In this document: positions 18,409 to 28,652 of the stretch, piece by piece
Numbering within the stretch: the stretch's first letter is position 1
Layout of the letters: every line of letters begins with the position of its first letter
Assembly: GCA_039111635.1 (NCBI GenBank)
Contig: JBCAQO010000002.1
Coordinates: 3,782,001-3,846,000 of the forward strand
Direction: 5' to 3'
Length of the DNA stretch: 64,000 nt
From: Heterobasidion occidentale
Taxonomy: Eukaryota > Basidiomycota > Agaricomycetes > Russulales > Bondarzewiaceae
The notes under the pieces: model-generated
Databases searched by the model: none
Told to the model about the DNA's origin: nothing
Seen by the model: only the letters and a program-made list of their open reading frames with translations
Translations under genes and position numbers: made by a program

Positions 18409-21162
18409 ATGAACAGTCACATTATTACCCCCATTCGACTTGACGTGCGATTAACAACTCGAGGAAGAAGTGCTGGAGCCAGAGCCGCCATCGACTCAGC
18501 ATGCGAAGGGATCCTGGTAAACGAAGAGTGGGTACGGAAACACGATCTCCCTACCTATCCTTTAAACCGCCCCATCCGCGTTCGCAACGTCGATGACACC
18601 ATCAACAAAGCAGGCCTCATTCGACGAGGCCTAGACGCGAATCTCACCGTCAAGGATAGACGAGGGAGAACTCACACTGAACGCGTCCAGATGTTCATCA
18701 CCAATCTAGGGAAAGACGACATGCTCCTTGGAACAGATTGGTTGAAATACCACGACCCCTCCATCGGGTGGAGGCGCCGTGAGGTACACTTTGATCGATG
18801 CCCCAGAGATTGCCGACAACCATATGGGTTTACCAAGGCAAGGGAAGAGCCTACCAAGAAGGCATGGCTAGCGAAACTACGCGGTGACAAGATTCCTCAG
18901 CGAACGAAACCGCATCTTGTCTCAGAACCGGTAGGACCCTCGTGGACTTGGACAAAAGAACAATGGAGCCAGGTACCCACGAAGGAATGGAAAACTCGGT
19001 TCATGGAGTTACTCGAGCACAAATCCCGTCAACGTAAGGCTCGGGAGTGGCTCGAAGAACAAGTAGCCGAAAGGAAGGAACGCCGGCAAGCTCAGCAGAA
19101 AGCAACCCAGGGCGAAGCTTCAGGGAAAGTCGCCGAAGAAGCGCAAACACCGTCTGACTCCTCCGCAATGGATAGCGCAGGAGAACCCGTCATTAGGAAG
19201 GTAGCTCCAGAACCCTCGGGGTTCGCAAGCTTTGACGAAGACCTGGAGGAAGAAATCGACACCACCGACTTGAAAGGTCGGGTGCCGACAGAATATCATT
19301 CTTACCTCGACATCTTCAGCGAACGACGATCACAGAGGCTTCCCCAACATACAGTGTGGGACCACGCGATAAACCTCAAACCGTCTTTTGTACCCCAGGC
19401 CCCGCGGATATTTCCCTTGAGCCCGGAAAAGCATGACGAGCTAGGGAAATTCGTCAAAGAGCACCTTTCCAGAGGAACAATACGTCGGTCAACAGCACAT
19501 AGCGCGGCCTCTTTCTTTTTCATAGGCAAAAAAGATGGGAAGCTCCGTCCGGTACAAGACTATCGCCACCTTAACGAACACACTATTCGAGATGTCACCC
19601 CCCTGCCATTGATCCAAGAACTATTGGATATCATTAAGGGCGCAACGGTGTTCTCAAAGCTCGACGTTCGGTGGGGATATAACAACGTGCGCATCAAGAA
19701 AGGAGACGAGTCCAAGGCGGCCTTCGTCACACCCTTGGGACTTTTCGAACCCACGGTGATGTTCTTTGGGCTCTGTAACTCCCCAGGAACCTTCCAAGCC
19801 ATGATGAACATGATCTTCCAAGAACTCATCCTGGCCCGGAAGATAACGGTATATATGGACGACATCCTCATCTTCACGAAAACCACAGCGGAACACATTG
19901 TGATTCTTCGGCGAGTCCTCCAAATCCTACGCGACAACGATCTCTACCTCAAACCAGAGAAGTGCGAGTTCCACAAGGAAAAGTTGAACTACCTTGGATA
20001 CACGATCTCAAAGGACCACGTCGCTATGGAAGACTCGAAGATTGAAGCTATCCAGGAATGGCCCACTCCTCGCACAGTTCGCGACATCCGCTCTTTCTTA
20101 GGCTTAGGGAACTTCTACCGACGATTCATTGATAAATTCTCTCTGATCGCTCGGCCCCTGCATGACCTCACAAAGAAGGATGTGAAATGGGATTGGACCA
20201 CGGAGTGCCAACAGGCGTTTGATCGACTGAAGAAAACCTTCACCAGCCGACCCGTCCTGTTGTACCCTGACCCGATGCGCCCTTACCGGCTTGTTACCGA
20301 CGCTTCCCTCGCAGCATATGGTGCAGTCCTCTTACAGGAAGGACCTGATAATGACTGGCACCCTGTTGCATACCTCTCAGGATCGTTCTCTCCGGCCGAA
20401 CGAAATTACGACGTGCATGATCGCGAACTCCTCGCCATCATCAAAGCACTGGAACACTGGAAACACTACCTCGAAGGCGCTCGACATCCCTTTGAAGTCT
20501 GGACGGACCATAAAAACCTAGAACACTTTAAAACAGCGCGCGACCTGTCAAGGCGACAAGCGCGCTGGAGTCTGTTTTTGTCCCGATTTGACTTCCAGCT
20601 CAGTTACAAAGCTGGAACTACTAATCATGCGGATGCTCTGTCCAGGCGTCCAGACCTTAGTGAGGGGGTGGAATCTGATAACAAGGCACAGACTCTACTC
20701 CCGTCCAGACTTTTCACCGAGTCCAGCGAAACTCTAGTAGAGCCAAGCGAAGGCATACACGTCAAAGCAACGGAACTCGTATCCTCGGACATCCTCTCCC
20801 TTATTCGACACTCGCGCTCGGAACACGATTTGCTGGTTGATGTCGCCCTCAAGAAACTGCTGGAAAAAGGTCCAAACACAATGAAGGGCGACCTAGGAAA
20901 ATGGACACATGAAGAGGGCATCACAAGGCGCAACGGTTACATATGCGTCCCAAAGGACGACCTCCTTCGACGAATGATTGTCAAAACGCACCATGATACT
21001 ATGGCTACAGGACACCCGGGCCGAGCAAAGACCTTAGAATTGGTCCAACGCCATTACTGGTGGTCAAGCATGACCAAATTCGTACACGCGTATGTGGACG
21101 GATGTGCAGTCTGCCAATCTACCAGGAAACCCTTCGAACCTGGCATCGCCTACAACTGTTGA
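18409..21162 (+). CDS. E1 Pol: protease, reverse transcriptase, RNase H, truncated integrase
   Basis: The frame from the first ATG has 917 codons. The -1 frame is already open from the end of gag, so fusion by frameshift is likely. Domains in order: an aspartyl protease with an unusual DSAC active-site motif (about residue 30), a linker, RT with YMDDIL (near 19,852) and [10 protein letters not shown], RNase H (VTDASLAAYG, HDRELLAI, WTDHKNLEHF), and the integrase zinc finger (HH...CAVC near 21,110). The frame then leaves pol about 10 residues before its stop, because the integrase catalytic core and chromodomain are deleted. RT and RNase H look intact; integration could only occur in trans. 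Confidence 0.93.
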   Translation: MNSHIITPIRLDVRLTTRGRSAGARAAIDSACEGILVNEEWVRKHDLPTYPLNRPIRVRNVDDTINKAGLIRRGLDANLTVKDRRGRTHTERVQMFITNLGKDDMLLGTDWLKYHDPSIGWRRREVHFDRCPRDCRQPYGFTKAREEPTKKAWLAKLRGDKIPQRTKPHLVSEPVGPSWTWTKEQWSQVPTKEWKTRFMELLEHKSRQRKAREWLEEQVAERKERRQAQQKATQGEASGKVAEEAQTPSDSSAMDSAGEPVIRKVAPEPSGFASFDEDLEEEIDTTDLKGRVPTEYHSYLDIFSERRSQRLPQHTVWDHAINLKPSFVPQAPRIFPLSPEKHDELGKFVKEHLSRGTIRRSTAHSAASFFFIGKKDGKLRPVQDYRHLNEHTIRDVTPLPLIQELLDIIKGATVFSKLDVRWGYNNVRIKKGDESKAAFVTPLGLFEPTVMFFGLCNSPGTFQAMMNMIFQELILARKITVYMDDILIFTKTTAEHIVILRRVLQILRDNDLYLKPEKCEFHKEKLNYLGYTISKDHVAMEDSKIEAIQEWPTPRTVRDIRSFLGLGNFYRRFIDKFSLIARPLHDLTKKDVKWDWTTECQQAFDRLKKTFTSRPVLLYPDPMRPYRLVTDASLAAYGAVLLQEGPDNDWHPVAYLSGSFSPAERNYDVHDRELLAIIKALEHWKHYLEGARHPFEVWTDHKNLEHFKTARDLSRRQARWSLFLSRFDFQLSYKAGTTNHADALSRRPDLSEGVESDNKAQTLLPSRLFTESSETLVEPSEGIHVKATELVSSDILSLIRHSRSEHDLLVDVALKKLLEKGPNTMKGDLGKWTHEEGITRRNGYICVPKDDLLRRMIVKTHHDTMATGHPGRAKTLELVQRHYWWSSMTKFVHAYVDGCAVCQSTRKPFEPGIAYNC

Positions 21163-22123
21163 GGCAGGTATACAAGAACCAGCAACGGCTGGTACATCAG
21201 CTGCCAGGACCAGAGGACCCCCTACCAGTAGTCGAGATCTGCACCCCGGAGAGTTGGAAGGGCTAGGAGACGCACTACTCCAGCGCACCACCATCTCCGC
21301 GGTAATTCAGATGGCCACAGCGCTGGCCTTACAAAGGCTCGCTAACTTCTTCGCAGGACAACCAGGAAGCGAGAGCGACGACATACCCCGACGCCTCGCT
21401 GACGCGAGCGACCAGGTCAGGCTTCTGGCCTATGCAGATGATCACAGGGCCGCCTCCTGGTATGCCCGAGGAAATAATGGGGCTTACGCCCTACTCATTC
21501 ATCCGGACGAGTTCTCCTCCTTCATCAATCTGGAGCTCTTACCCGCCCTCATCTTGCGCACCGACACAGGACATTCAAGTCACGCCCGTCCCGTTCGGAC
21601 TGACCCATTCCGCGTCCAACCATGGAGCGAAGCTAGCAGAGCGGTACCGGCTACAAGCAGTCGAGACGCGACCACCCAGACCGAATACGTCTGGGCTACG
21701 GTCCAACGACAGGCCCGAAGAGACCGAGAGGCCCTTCCTCCCATATCGGCAGGACAATCCACCGGGCAGGACGCAGGAGGCAGCAATGAGGAGCATCCTC
21801 CAAGGTACAGGAGGAATGAGGGACGAGGGAGCCAGAGAACAAGGGCAACCCTCCAGCCCAGGCGAAGCAGTCCTAGAAGAACTCGACCAAGAGATTCGCC
21901 GACTTCAAACCGTCCTCGAGATAATCGAGCTGAAGGAGCACATCCGCACATTGGTAGAAGAGCTCCAATCCGCCAGCGCCCGACTCAGCGAACTACTTCC
22001 TGGACTCGAGCGGAACTAGACGCCTGGGACGAGGTCGAAGGCGATAACTACGACGACACCGACCCCTACTACAGACCAGACGAAGGGTACGGAGATTATG
22101 GAGACATTGGCGGAGGATACTAA
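21128..22123 (+). CDS. E1 ORF3, joined to pol by the internal deletion
   Basis: The frame is open from about 21,092; the conserved part starts at the deletion junction near 21,128. An ATG at 21,311 corresponds to the start of the copy B frame, from which it differs by a Ser-to-Leu change. Upstream of it, frame b (ending at 21,266 in ...ESWKG) keeps synonymous-type differences against E2, while the present frame does so from GLGDALLQ onward, so coding appears to move from b to a here. Frame b is again open at 21,432-22,019 with a coiled-coil-like C-terminus. The family is unknown. Its position after pol resembles an env gene, but no hydrophobic segments are present. Confidence 0.65.
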   Translation, partial: NPSNLASPTTVEAGIQEPATAGTSAARTRGPPTSSRDLHPGELEGLGDALLQRTTISAVIQMATALALQRLANFFAGQPGSESDDIPRRLADASDQVRLLAYADDHRAASWYARGNNGAYALLIHPDEFSSFINLELLPALILRTDTGHSSHARPVRTDPFRVQPWSEASRAVPATSSRDATTQTEYVWATVQRQARRDREALPPISAGQSTGQDAGGSNEEHPPRYRRNEGRGSQRTRATLQPRRSSPRRTRPRDSPTSNRPRDNRAEGAHPHIGRRAPIRQRPTQRTTSWTRAELDAWDEVEGDNYDDTDPYYRPDEGYGDYGDIGGGY

Positions 22124-24608
22124 ACCAGGGAGTTGAGGAACCCCTGGTTTTAACATGATGACGGAGAGGAAAGGACCCTCCGCATCACAGGTACCGGTTT
22201 CATGCACAGGACGCCGGAACGGACGTCCTGCATGACGTTAAACTGCGAAAAGATAAGAAGGCAGGAGGTGTCGAGACTCCTGACTACTTATGTTTCTTTC
22301 TTTCAAGCTCCCCAAGACAAGACGGAGCGATGTTAACACTCTCGCTGTCAAGAGGTATTCTGACAGGCGAATCGGGCGTCCCGCTTGGATCCCCAGTTTT
22401 ACAGGACCCTTTCCGCACTAGGAGGTCCTTCATGGAAGTCACTCGCACAAGACGCCTTCCTGGGCACCACTGCCAGAAGTTGAGGACTGGCTCAACAAAC
22501 CGAGAGCAGACGGACACTGCTTGGGACGTACTCCAAAACAAAACGTAGCCGGTGAAGGACAACACCGGAGGATAACTCAAACCCTGGATCGATGAAGGGA
22601 AACATCGACGAGGCTTGGCTTGGTAACCCAAAGTGCTCTGTATCAAATCCATTTGTGGGACAGGAAGCCAATTGTTTGTGGAGTGGACAGTTTTAACATC
22701 CGCAACGATGTAAAACTACGAAAGGCTTGGTCCGCAATGACGATAAAACTAGTTACCGTCCGGAACGACGCTAAAGCTACCAAGACCCTCGGAGAGTGGT
22801 TGCATTCTGGCAGACGGTGGAAGTGAGGGCCTCCACCGTTGCAGAACCCTGCCGACTAGGTCGAGGCGCTTCCATATTCCATACGCCCTACAGTAAAAGA
22901 ATATGGGGTCGACACGGTTCAATTCCGTGCGAGGGGTTTGGGGACATGGAACGGGTTGTCAGTCTTCCGACGACAAGACCACGACTACTCCATGGTACGC
23001 CCATTCTACCCTTGAAGTCCGAAGCAAGGATTCCGCTTCAAGGGCCAGTCAAGAGGCAACTGGGACCGTGCCTCGTGTTGCGATCATCCGCAACGATGTA
23101 AAACTACGCCCGTCCGCAAAGACGTTAAACTACCACTCCTTTCAGCATAGGAGATGTCGATCGACATCGTTGTTGACACCACGATGTTGATCTAGTCCGC
23201 AATGACGATAAACTATTTACTCCTTCAAGTATAGGAGACGTGGTTGATGGTCACGACCTTGACCATCAACTAGTCCGAAATGACCTTAAACTACCCTCAC
23301 CCCGGAGGATTAAATCTATCGAGGCTCGGGAGGTTCAAGCCAGGCGATAGCAGACGTCCGCAATGACTATAAACTAGTTGCCGTCCTTCATGACGATAAA
23401 CTGAGCTGCCCTTCTGTCTACAGGGCCATGTGAGTTGTGTCAAAATAGGCTTCCCAGTCTATTCTCGCAACTCTATAAGTTATCCGGTTTGATATAGTAT
23501 AAACCGTCACCATCCTTCCTCAATGGGAACCCTGTCAAGATGGCTGTACTTGGTCTAGGGCCCTATGTGCATCACCGATGAATGTTCCGGCGCACAGAAA
23601 TGGTCTACCATCTTGTTTACAGGTACTCCTACGTTGGAAGATGGATAGGTCCGCAACGACCTTGGTTTAAACTAGCAGGACAGTCCGCAACGACTTGCGT
23701 ATAAACTAGCCTCAGTCCGCGACGACTTAAGGATAAACTAGCCGACGTCCGCAAAGACGTAAAACTACGGACGTCCGGCACGACGTTAAACTACCAGGAC
23801 ATACCTTACGCTGACCCCACATAATTACCGTCAAGGTGGATACCATGGTCTATTCAAGAGACCATGGGGTTCAAAGTCTATTCCTCAAAGTCCTTACCTC
23901 GTGTCCAATACCCTTAGTGAAAAACAAACTCTGGACGAACACTCAATCTCTAACCTGACAAGGCCACCGTATGGGGCTGACAGAGTTAGGGATCTTCAAA
24001 GGGGTCTTGCCGGACTCAAGACAAGTCAAGAAATGTCGTATTCTTGATAGGTTGGTGGGCCTAAGCCTTAGTAAAGCGATCAACCCACACACCTGGAGTC
24101 CCCCTCGATACCGGAGATCAAGGAGATGAAGATCTATCCTGGAAACACTGAGACATGGCCTTCGGCACTTTGGAAGAAGAACGCCACACCCCATCCACAG
24201 ACGAGTTTCTATTTCATCCTATAATCATTCGCACGACACCTTTCTGCATCGTCGCCAGATGACACTGGCTCATCAAACCTACCAGGGAGCCCTGGTCGAG
24301 TAGCTGCCTATTGACTCTAGGAGCGTACTCACACAAAACGTACGGTGAAGGAAGAACACCGAGGAGAAACACAGTATTGTGGCTGATACTGCAGGACTTC
24401 AAATCAAACAGCTCAACGGAGACGGAAAACTCCTAGGCGTTGTAAACGACGTAGGTCGGTCTTCGCCCCAGAAAACGAAGTGATATTGGGAAGACGCATC
24501 CCAATCTATTTTGACGACCAGCAAGCAATTGTATGTGGAATGACGATGAAGCTCGTTTCTGCTCAAGCGAGTAGTCCCCTCAGGAGTTGGGACCTAGAAA
24601 GGGGGTAA
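22124..24608 (+). other. Structured non-coding 3' region of E1
   Basis: The architecture is as in copy B, without a convincing ORF. The block from about 22,266 to 22,697 differs completely from copy B (957-1,350) but again consists of small hairpins, for example CCGGTG-AAGGACAA-CACCGG near 22,551-22,570 and TCGATG-AAGGGAAA-CATCGA near 22,588-22,607. The tRNA-like fold is at 22,845-22,938. A polypurine tract (AGAAAGGGGG, 24,596-24,605) precedes the LTR and would prime plus-strand synthesis. Confidence 0.8.
22225..23793 (+). repeat. GTC-N6-GAC / TAAACTA motif array of E1 (15 copies)
   Basis: Fifteen units occur in the same order as in copy B. The unit near 22,698 and the one near 23,087 again have ATC...GAT in place of GTC...GAC. 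Changes relative to copy B fall mainly between GAC and TAAACTA (for example near 23,648 and 23,682). Confidence 0.85.
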
Positions 24609-25229
24609 TGTTATGACTTGACCGATCGGGGCCCTTCGCGGCCGGTCTAACCGATGGATCAAGCATCACATGCTAGGCGGCTCCACTACGGAGCGTACAC
24701 CAAGGTATTCGGCATGTCCTTAGGAGCCGACAAGACCGATGGTTCTTCAAGACATCGGTAGAGGCTATATGAGAGGGACATGAGGCTTACGAAGTTCACA
24801 CAGTGATAAGGGAGGCATTCACATGCCATGGGCTTAGGGCTTATGGGTAAGCACCTCGTCGCACCATGATGGATCAGTGCGACTGGAGAAGTACAAGAGT
24901 AGGCGCCGATGAGAGAGACGGCGGCCACAGCTCTCCTAGGATGGAAACCTGGAGAAGCACACGGACTCTTACCCTATACCCCATACAGTATATAAGGCCC
25001 ATAGAATAGGCTGAGGATCTTCAGTCTATTCTCTTTCGTTCATTCGTATCTTCGAATACGAAGCTCTTCGTTCCCCCTGTATCTACGCATACAGGACTCT
25101 TAGAGCCAATCACTATCCCCTCCTGTATCAACGTCTGATACAGTCGAGACTCCGTCCACCACTCAGTCCATCGTGCGACCTAGGGAAGAACCTGTTACTC
25201 TTGGGTTACTGAACGAGCAGTTCGTAACA
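24609..25229 (+). repeat. 3' LTR of E1
   Basis: It has the same 621-bp length as the 5' LTR, with no difference found in the stretches compared. It is followed by the second GAATG copy. Confidence 0.97.
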
Positions 25230-25234
25230 GAATG

Positions 25235-25717
25235 CGAAGGCACAAAGACTACAAACATTGTCTATCCTGAAGTCTTGGCAAACCTGATTTGATGTTCGGC
25301 AAGTTTATGCTTTATTAACCATATATATTTCAAAGATTAACCAGCAACTTCTTATTTAGATGCGACCTCTTCCCTCAAAATCTCAAAACTCCTCAATAGA
25401 GTTCTAAAAGTTCTTAATGGTATGTGCCAATTATTCAAAATTCCATTGCTCATTTGCTTTCTTAGAAGAACACCCTCAAGGCCTCAAGTCAAAACTTTAC
25501 TTTACCATTTCTCCCAATTTGTTATCTGTTTGTTCACAAAATTGCTCTACAATGTACAATGTGCTTGCTCTCAATCATGATGGTCACACTGGACATTCTA
25601 TTTAGGGCAGGCATCTAACTACTTGAGGCAAGCTCCAAAATATCGAAATAAGCCCTAAACCCACAAAACTAATAATCAGCACTGCGTAAGAGTCGCGAAG
25701 CGACGGGTGGGAGCTCG
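25235..25717 (+). other. C-terminus of Helitron 2 helicase and Helitron 2 3' end
   Basis: The first 58 bases complete the helicase frame (CEGTKTTNIVYPEV..., stop at 25,290-25,292), parallel to TTNIVYPEVLQG in Helitron 1. The rest is AT-rich 3' flank ending in the terminal hairpin and CTCG. Confidence 0.8.
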
Positions 25718-25899
25718 TATCAAGTTCACCTGCAGCTGTCAACGTGTCAGGCCTGTCAGGGGTGGCCGCCGTGGGCATTCGGCATTATTCCGCGTCTCAT
25801 TGACGGCTGAAGTGACTCGTCCATCCGGCCCATCTTTATGTATATATAAACATATTCTTCTGGGCTTGAGCCTTGTATACGTGTCTTTTCATCTCCATC

Positions 25900-26871
25900 A
25901 TGAATGTATTTACGATCGGGGGCTCGCGCAACATCGGATACTACGCCAGTGTGCGTCTTCTTAGTATGTCATATTTTTTAATTATCATGGTATATATAAT
26001 TGGTGACACCAAATTGGCACGCCATGGACTATGTGCTTCAGAGAAAGGCGCAACAGTGACTTTTCTGCTGCGAAGGACTGAAGTGTTCGATGCAGATGAG
26101 ACAATTCAGGAGTATTTGGCGAAAGGAAAGGTCAGGTTAGTGAAGGGAGACGCGCTGAACAAGGATCAGGTGCAGCATGGATGGGTAGTGGCGAGCAAGC
26201 GGGAAGGAGCTGATGGATCATCGTCAGGAGGAGTTGATGTCCTGCTCTTCACAGTCGGCAAGAATCGAGTTCCCTTATCTTCTCATTGACTATGGGGCTA
26301 ATCGGAGCGTTTGACAGGAGGGGTGCCGTCCTTCCATCCCCTACGTGGGTTCGTCATCAATCCACCAGATCTGTGTTCCCGCTCGGCCTTGAACGCGCTG
26401 TCCACGATTCCCCCGGAGCATCCGTATCCGCGCATTGTAGCTGTCACATCTGTCGGCCTCACGCCCGCTGCACACGCTTCCATGCCCTTCGCGCTCCGCT
26501 CTATGTACACCCTCCTCCTCGGCCCGCCCCACAAAGACAAGCGTGGTGCAGAGCGCGTGCTGGCGCACTGTATGGGCACTGAAGGGCCAAAGGAAGCTAT
26601 ACTTCCACCTGGTTGGGAGCAGACAGCGGGTTTACCACCGAAGGGTGTGCTCGCGAACAACGTTGTCATTGTGCGGCCTGCACTGTTAACGGACGGGGAA
26701 TGCAGAGCTGAGGGGCCAAAGGGAGGGTACAGGGTCAGGTCGGACGACGATCTAGCGGTGAGTGGGGGATACAATGTGAGCAGACAGGACGTGGCGCATT
26801 TCATCGCAGAAAGGGTGCTTGGAGAGGAATGGGCGACATGGGCGGGGAAGGGTGTAAGCTTAGCCTCTTGA
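25900..26871 (+). CDS. NAD(P)-binding Rossmann-fold protein (NmrA-like/atypical SDR)
   Basis: Predicted exons are 25,900-25,963, 26,042-26,257 and 26,318-26,871, giving 277 residues. The N-terminus MNVFTIGGSRNIGYYAS holds the glycine-rich dinucleotide loop (GGSRNIG) after the first beta strand. ATVTFLLRR and VRLVKGDAL follow as the next strands of the fold. The second intron uses a GC donor (GCAAGA...CAG, 26,258-26,317); with it the frame continues as FTVGGVPSF. The first intron (25,964-26,041) is a multiple of 3 and could be read through. No specific substrate can be assigned. The gene begins 180 bp after the Helitron 2 terminus, so its promoter may include transposon sequence. Confidence 0.8.
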
Positions 26872-27067
26872 ACTTGTCTCAGTAACCAGTGCTCTGCTCC
26901 ACCTAATTTATTACTCTTCAATTCACTGTTTTCAGAGTTTGACGGCTTCCAGGGTGGATCACAGCATAAATCACGGACTGACTGGTATTAGATGGTGGTT
27001 CCTGTAAACATATACAAAAGTTGGAACAAGTCGTCAGACGATCGCAACCCAAATTGAAGCTAGTCTG

Positions 27068-28652
27068 CTACTCCCTCACGAGCCTGTGCAAGACTTCCAC
27101 CAAGGTCGTCCACCTATCCCTGGCGTCGAAAACGGAAGCATGATCTAGATCACGGTGGAACAGCACCTCCAAGCCATCCTTCTTCCACCGTGTGTGGATT
27201 GTGTCCTCCCCAGTCAGATACTTTCTCACTTCTTCAGCATCTACAATTTGGTCCCTTTCCGCTAACGACACGACAACCTGCTTTCCTTCCAATTCCTCCT
27301 TCCACAGAACGCTCTCAAACCAGAAAAAGTGTCTTGATAGCGCCCGTGCAATGTCTGGATCGCGGCTTGCGAAGAACCAGAGCTGCCATTCGTTTGCATC
27401 TCGGGGGGCGCGGTAAACGAAATTGTACGCGACTGATGGATGGTGAAGGAGAAAGGGTATCGGGTCGACGAACAGGGTCGCAGCAATGCGCGAGGAAAGT
27501 TCTTGAGATTTAAAAAGATGCGCAGTGATGACTGTGCCGTATGAGTGCGAAACGACAACAACGCGAGGTAGTGAGTGGGTATCGAGGATCTGCTGAATGG
27601 CAAAACACATCGCTTCCCGATCTAGTGGAGGCGACGTTATCCGCATGCTGATGGGGAGGATTTCAAGCACAAGAATCCCAACGTCGGGGTCTTGCTTTAT
27701 GACATCTGAAAAGAAAGACAAATATGGCCAAATCCCGATCTACAAAGCAAGTCAGATTTGTGAGCGGCCAAGAAAAATGTGACTTACTCCAATACCGTGT
27801 ATGAAGAGAATAGGTAGCTTGCTGGACGAGCGATGGGGTCGATACCAATATGGTATATCAGATTTTGTCGACGTGTTCGATATTAGTGAGAGGAAAGGTC
27901 GAGGTGGGAATACGTGGAACCATGTCTGGGTATTGAAGTGTATGAATCCGCGATAGTATAGAGAAACGGATGTGATTGTATCGACCAAAGCGACAATCTG
28001 ATGCTGTGATGAACACAGACTTCCATTACAGTATGAGTCAAAAACACGTACCATATACCATATAAGTGGCCGGTGGATCATAACCACAGGGTCTAGCGTA
28101 AGTCTCATGGTCTTTAGCTCACCATTGCTCCCGGTATCAAGAGGATATCCAACGATGGCTGCGAAGACGGATATATACGAGTTCAGCTCCTCCTCCCATT
28201 CTCCGAGATTATGACCAGCATCAGTCGAGAACAAGGCCCAGAGGAGCCATTCGATAACATTCCCCTGCTGTATTCGAGAGAGAGACGATTGAGAGAACCA
28301 GCCTTCTGTTGACTGTGCTGTCATCATTTGAGCACATTTGTCAAACAATTCTTTCCTCTCCGTACGCGGCATGCGCGGAGGGTGTGCAGCCGCCTGTGAA
28401 AGATATGAGGGATAGAGGTGGAAGAGGCGCTTCTGGACTACGCACCTTTTGCATCCGTGTGCGCCTAGGACAAAAGACAGCTGAGTAGAACAGGGCCTCT
28501 GCGAGGGCGTATAGCGCGAGGATGGGGGATACGAGGATCCTGCCAACATAGCAGTCGGCCGCAAGGTAAGCGATACTGAAGGGAGTCACAAGGCGAATGC
28601 AAGCGATCGAAAGTCTGATGAAGACAAGTTCAGGAAAGCTTTTACCGATCAT
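27068..28652 (-). CDS. Alpha/beta hydrolase with long N-terminal region
   Basis: Four exons on the minus strand (28,652-28,446; 28,393-28,052; 28,003-27,788; 27,739-27,068) give 478 residues, with all junctions in phase 0. The N-terminus has hydrophobic stretches (residues about 8-60) suggesting membrane association. A middle domain with PRTERKELFDKC precedes the hydrolase core: oxyanion region LPILFIHGIG, nucleophile elbow VVSHSYG, acid-side strand TLFVDPI, and catalytic-His region DLDHASVF. This gene type (N-terminal helical region plus AB hydrolase) is common in Agaricomycetes. The substrate is unknown. It shares a promoter region of about 290 bp with the divergent zinc-finger gene. Confidence 0.85.

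Larger units (their letters stand above)
16028..25229 (+). mobile_element. Complete Ty3/Gypsy element E1, internally deleted, very recent
   Basis: The element is 9,202 bp with 621-bp LTRs and a 5-bp target duplication GAATG (16,023-16,027 and 25,230-25,234). The order is LTR, self-complementary PBS, gag, protease-RT-RNase H, start of integrase, then after a deletion the extra ORF3, the structured 3' region, polypurine tract and LTR. The two LTRs looked identical wherever compared, so the insertion is young. RT motifs and the chromodomain seen in E2 place the family in the chromovirus-like, Tf1/sushi-type branch. Confidence 0.95.
10250..25717 (+). mobile_element. Helitron 2, interrupted by Gypsy element E1
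   Basis: A second Helitron of a related but clearly different lineage follows Helitron 1. It carries a RepHel gene (exons from 10,733) cut by E1 at 16,027, with the helicase C-terminus resuming at 25,235. A 5' end at 10,250 (TCTAAAAAG) is plausible because Helitrons begin with TC, but it is inferred. The 3' end is a hairpin (GTCGC-GAA-GCGAC, 25,692-25,704) followed by GGGTGGGAG and CTCG at 25,714-25,717 and T. CTCG is a non-canonical version of CTRR, in register with the GCTAGT end of Helitron 1. Confidence 0.75.

Noticed and set aside
21128..22123. ORF3 as an envelope gene
   Set aside because: The position fits, but there is no signal peptide, transmembrane segment or cysteine pattern; the sequence is charged and partly low in complexity.
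26298..26921. 207-codon minus-strand ORF opposite the Rossmann-fold gene
   Set aside because: It overlaps the conserved third exon in antisense and has no recognisable domain.
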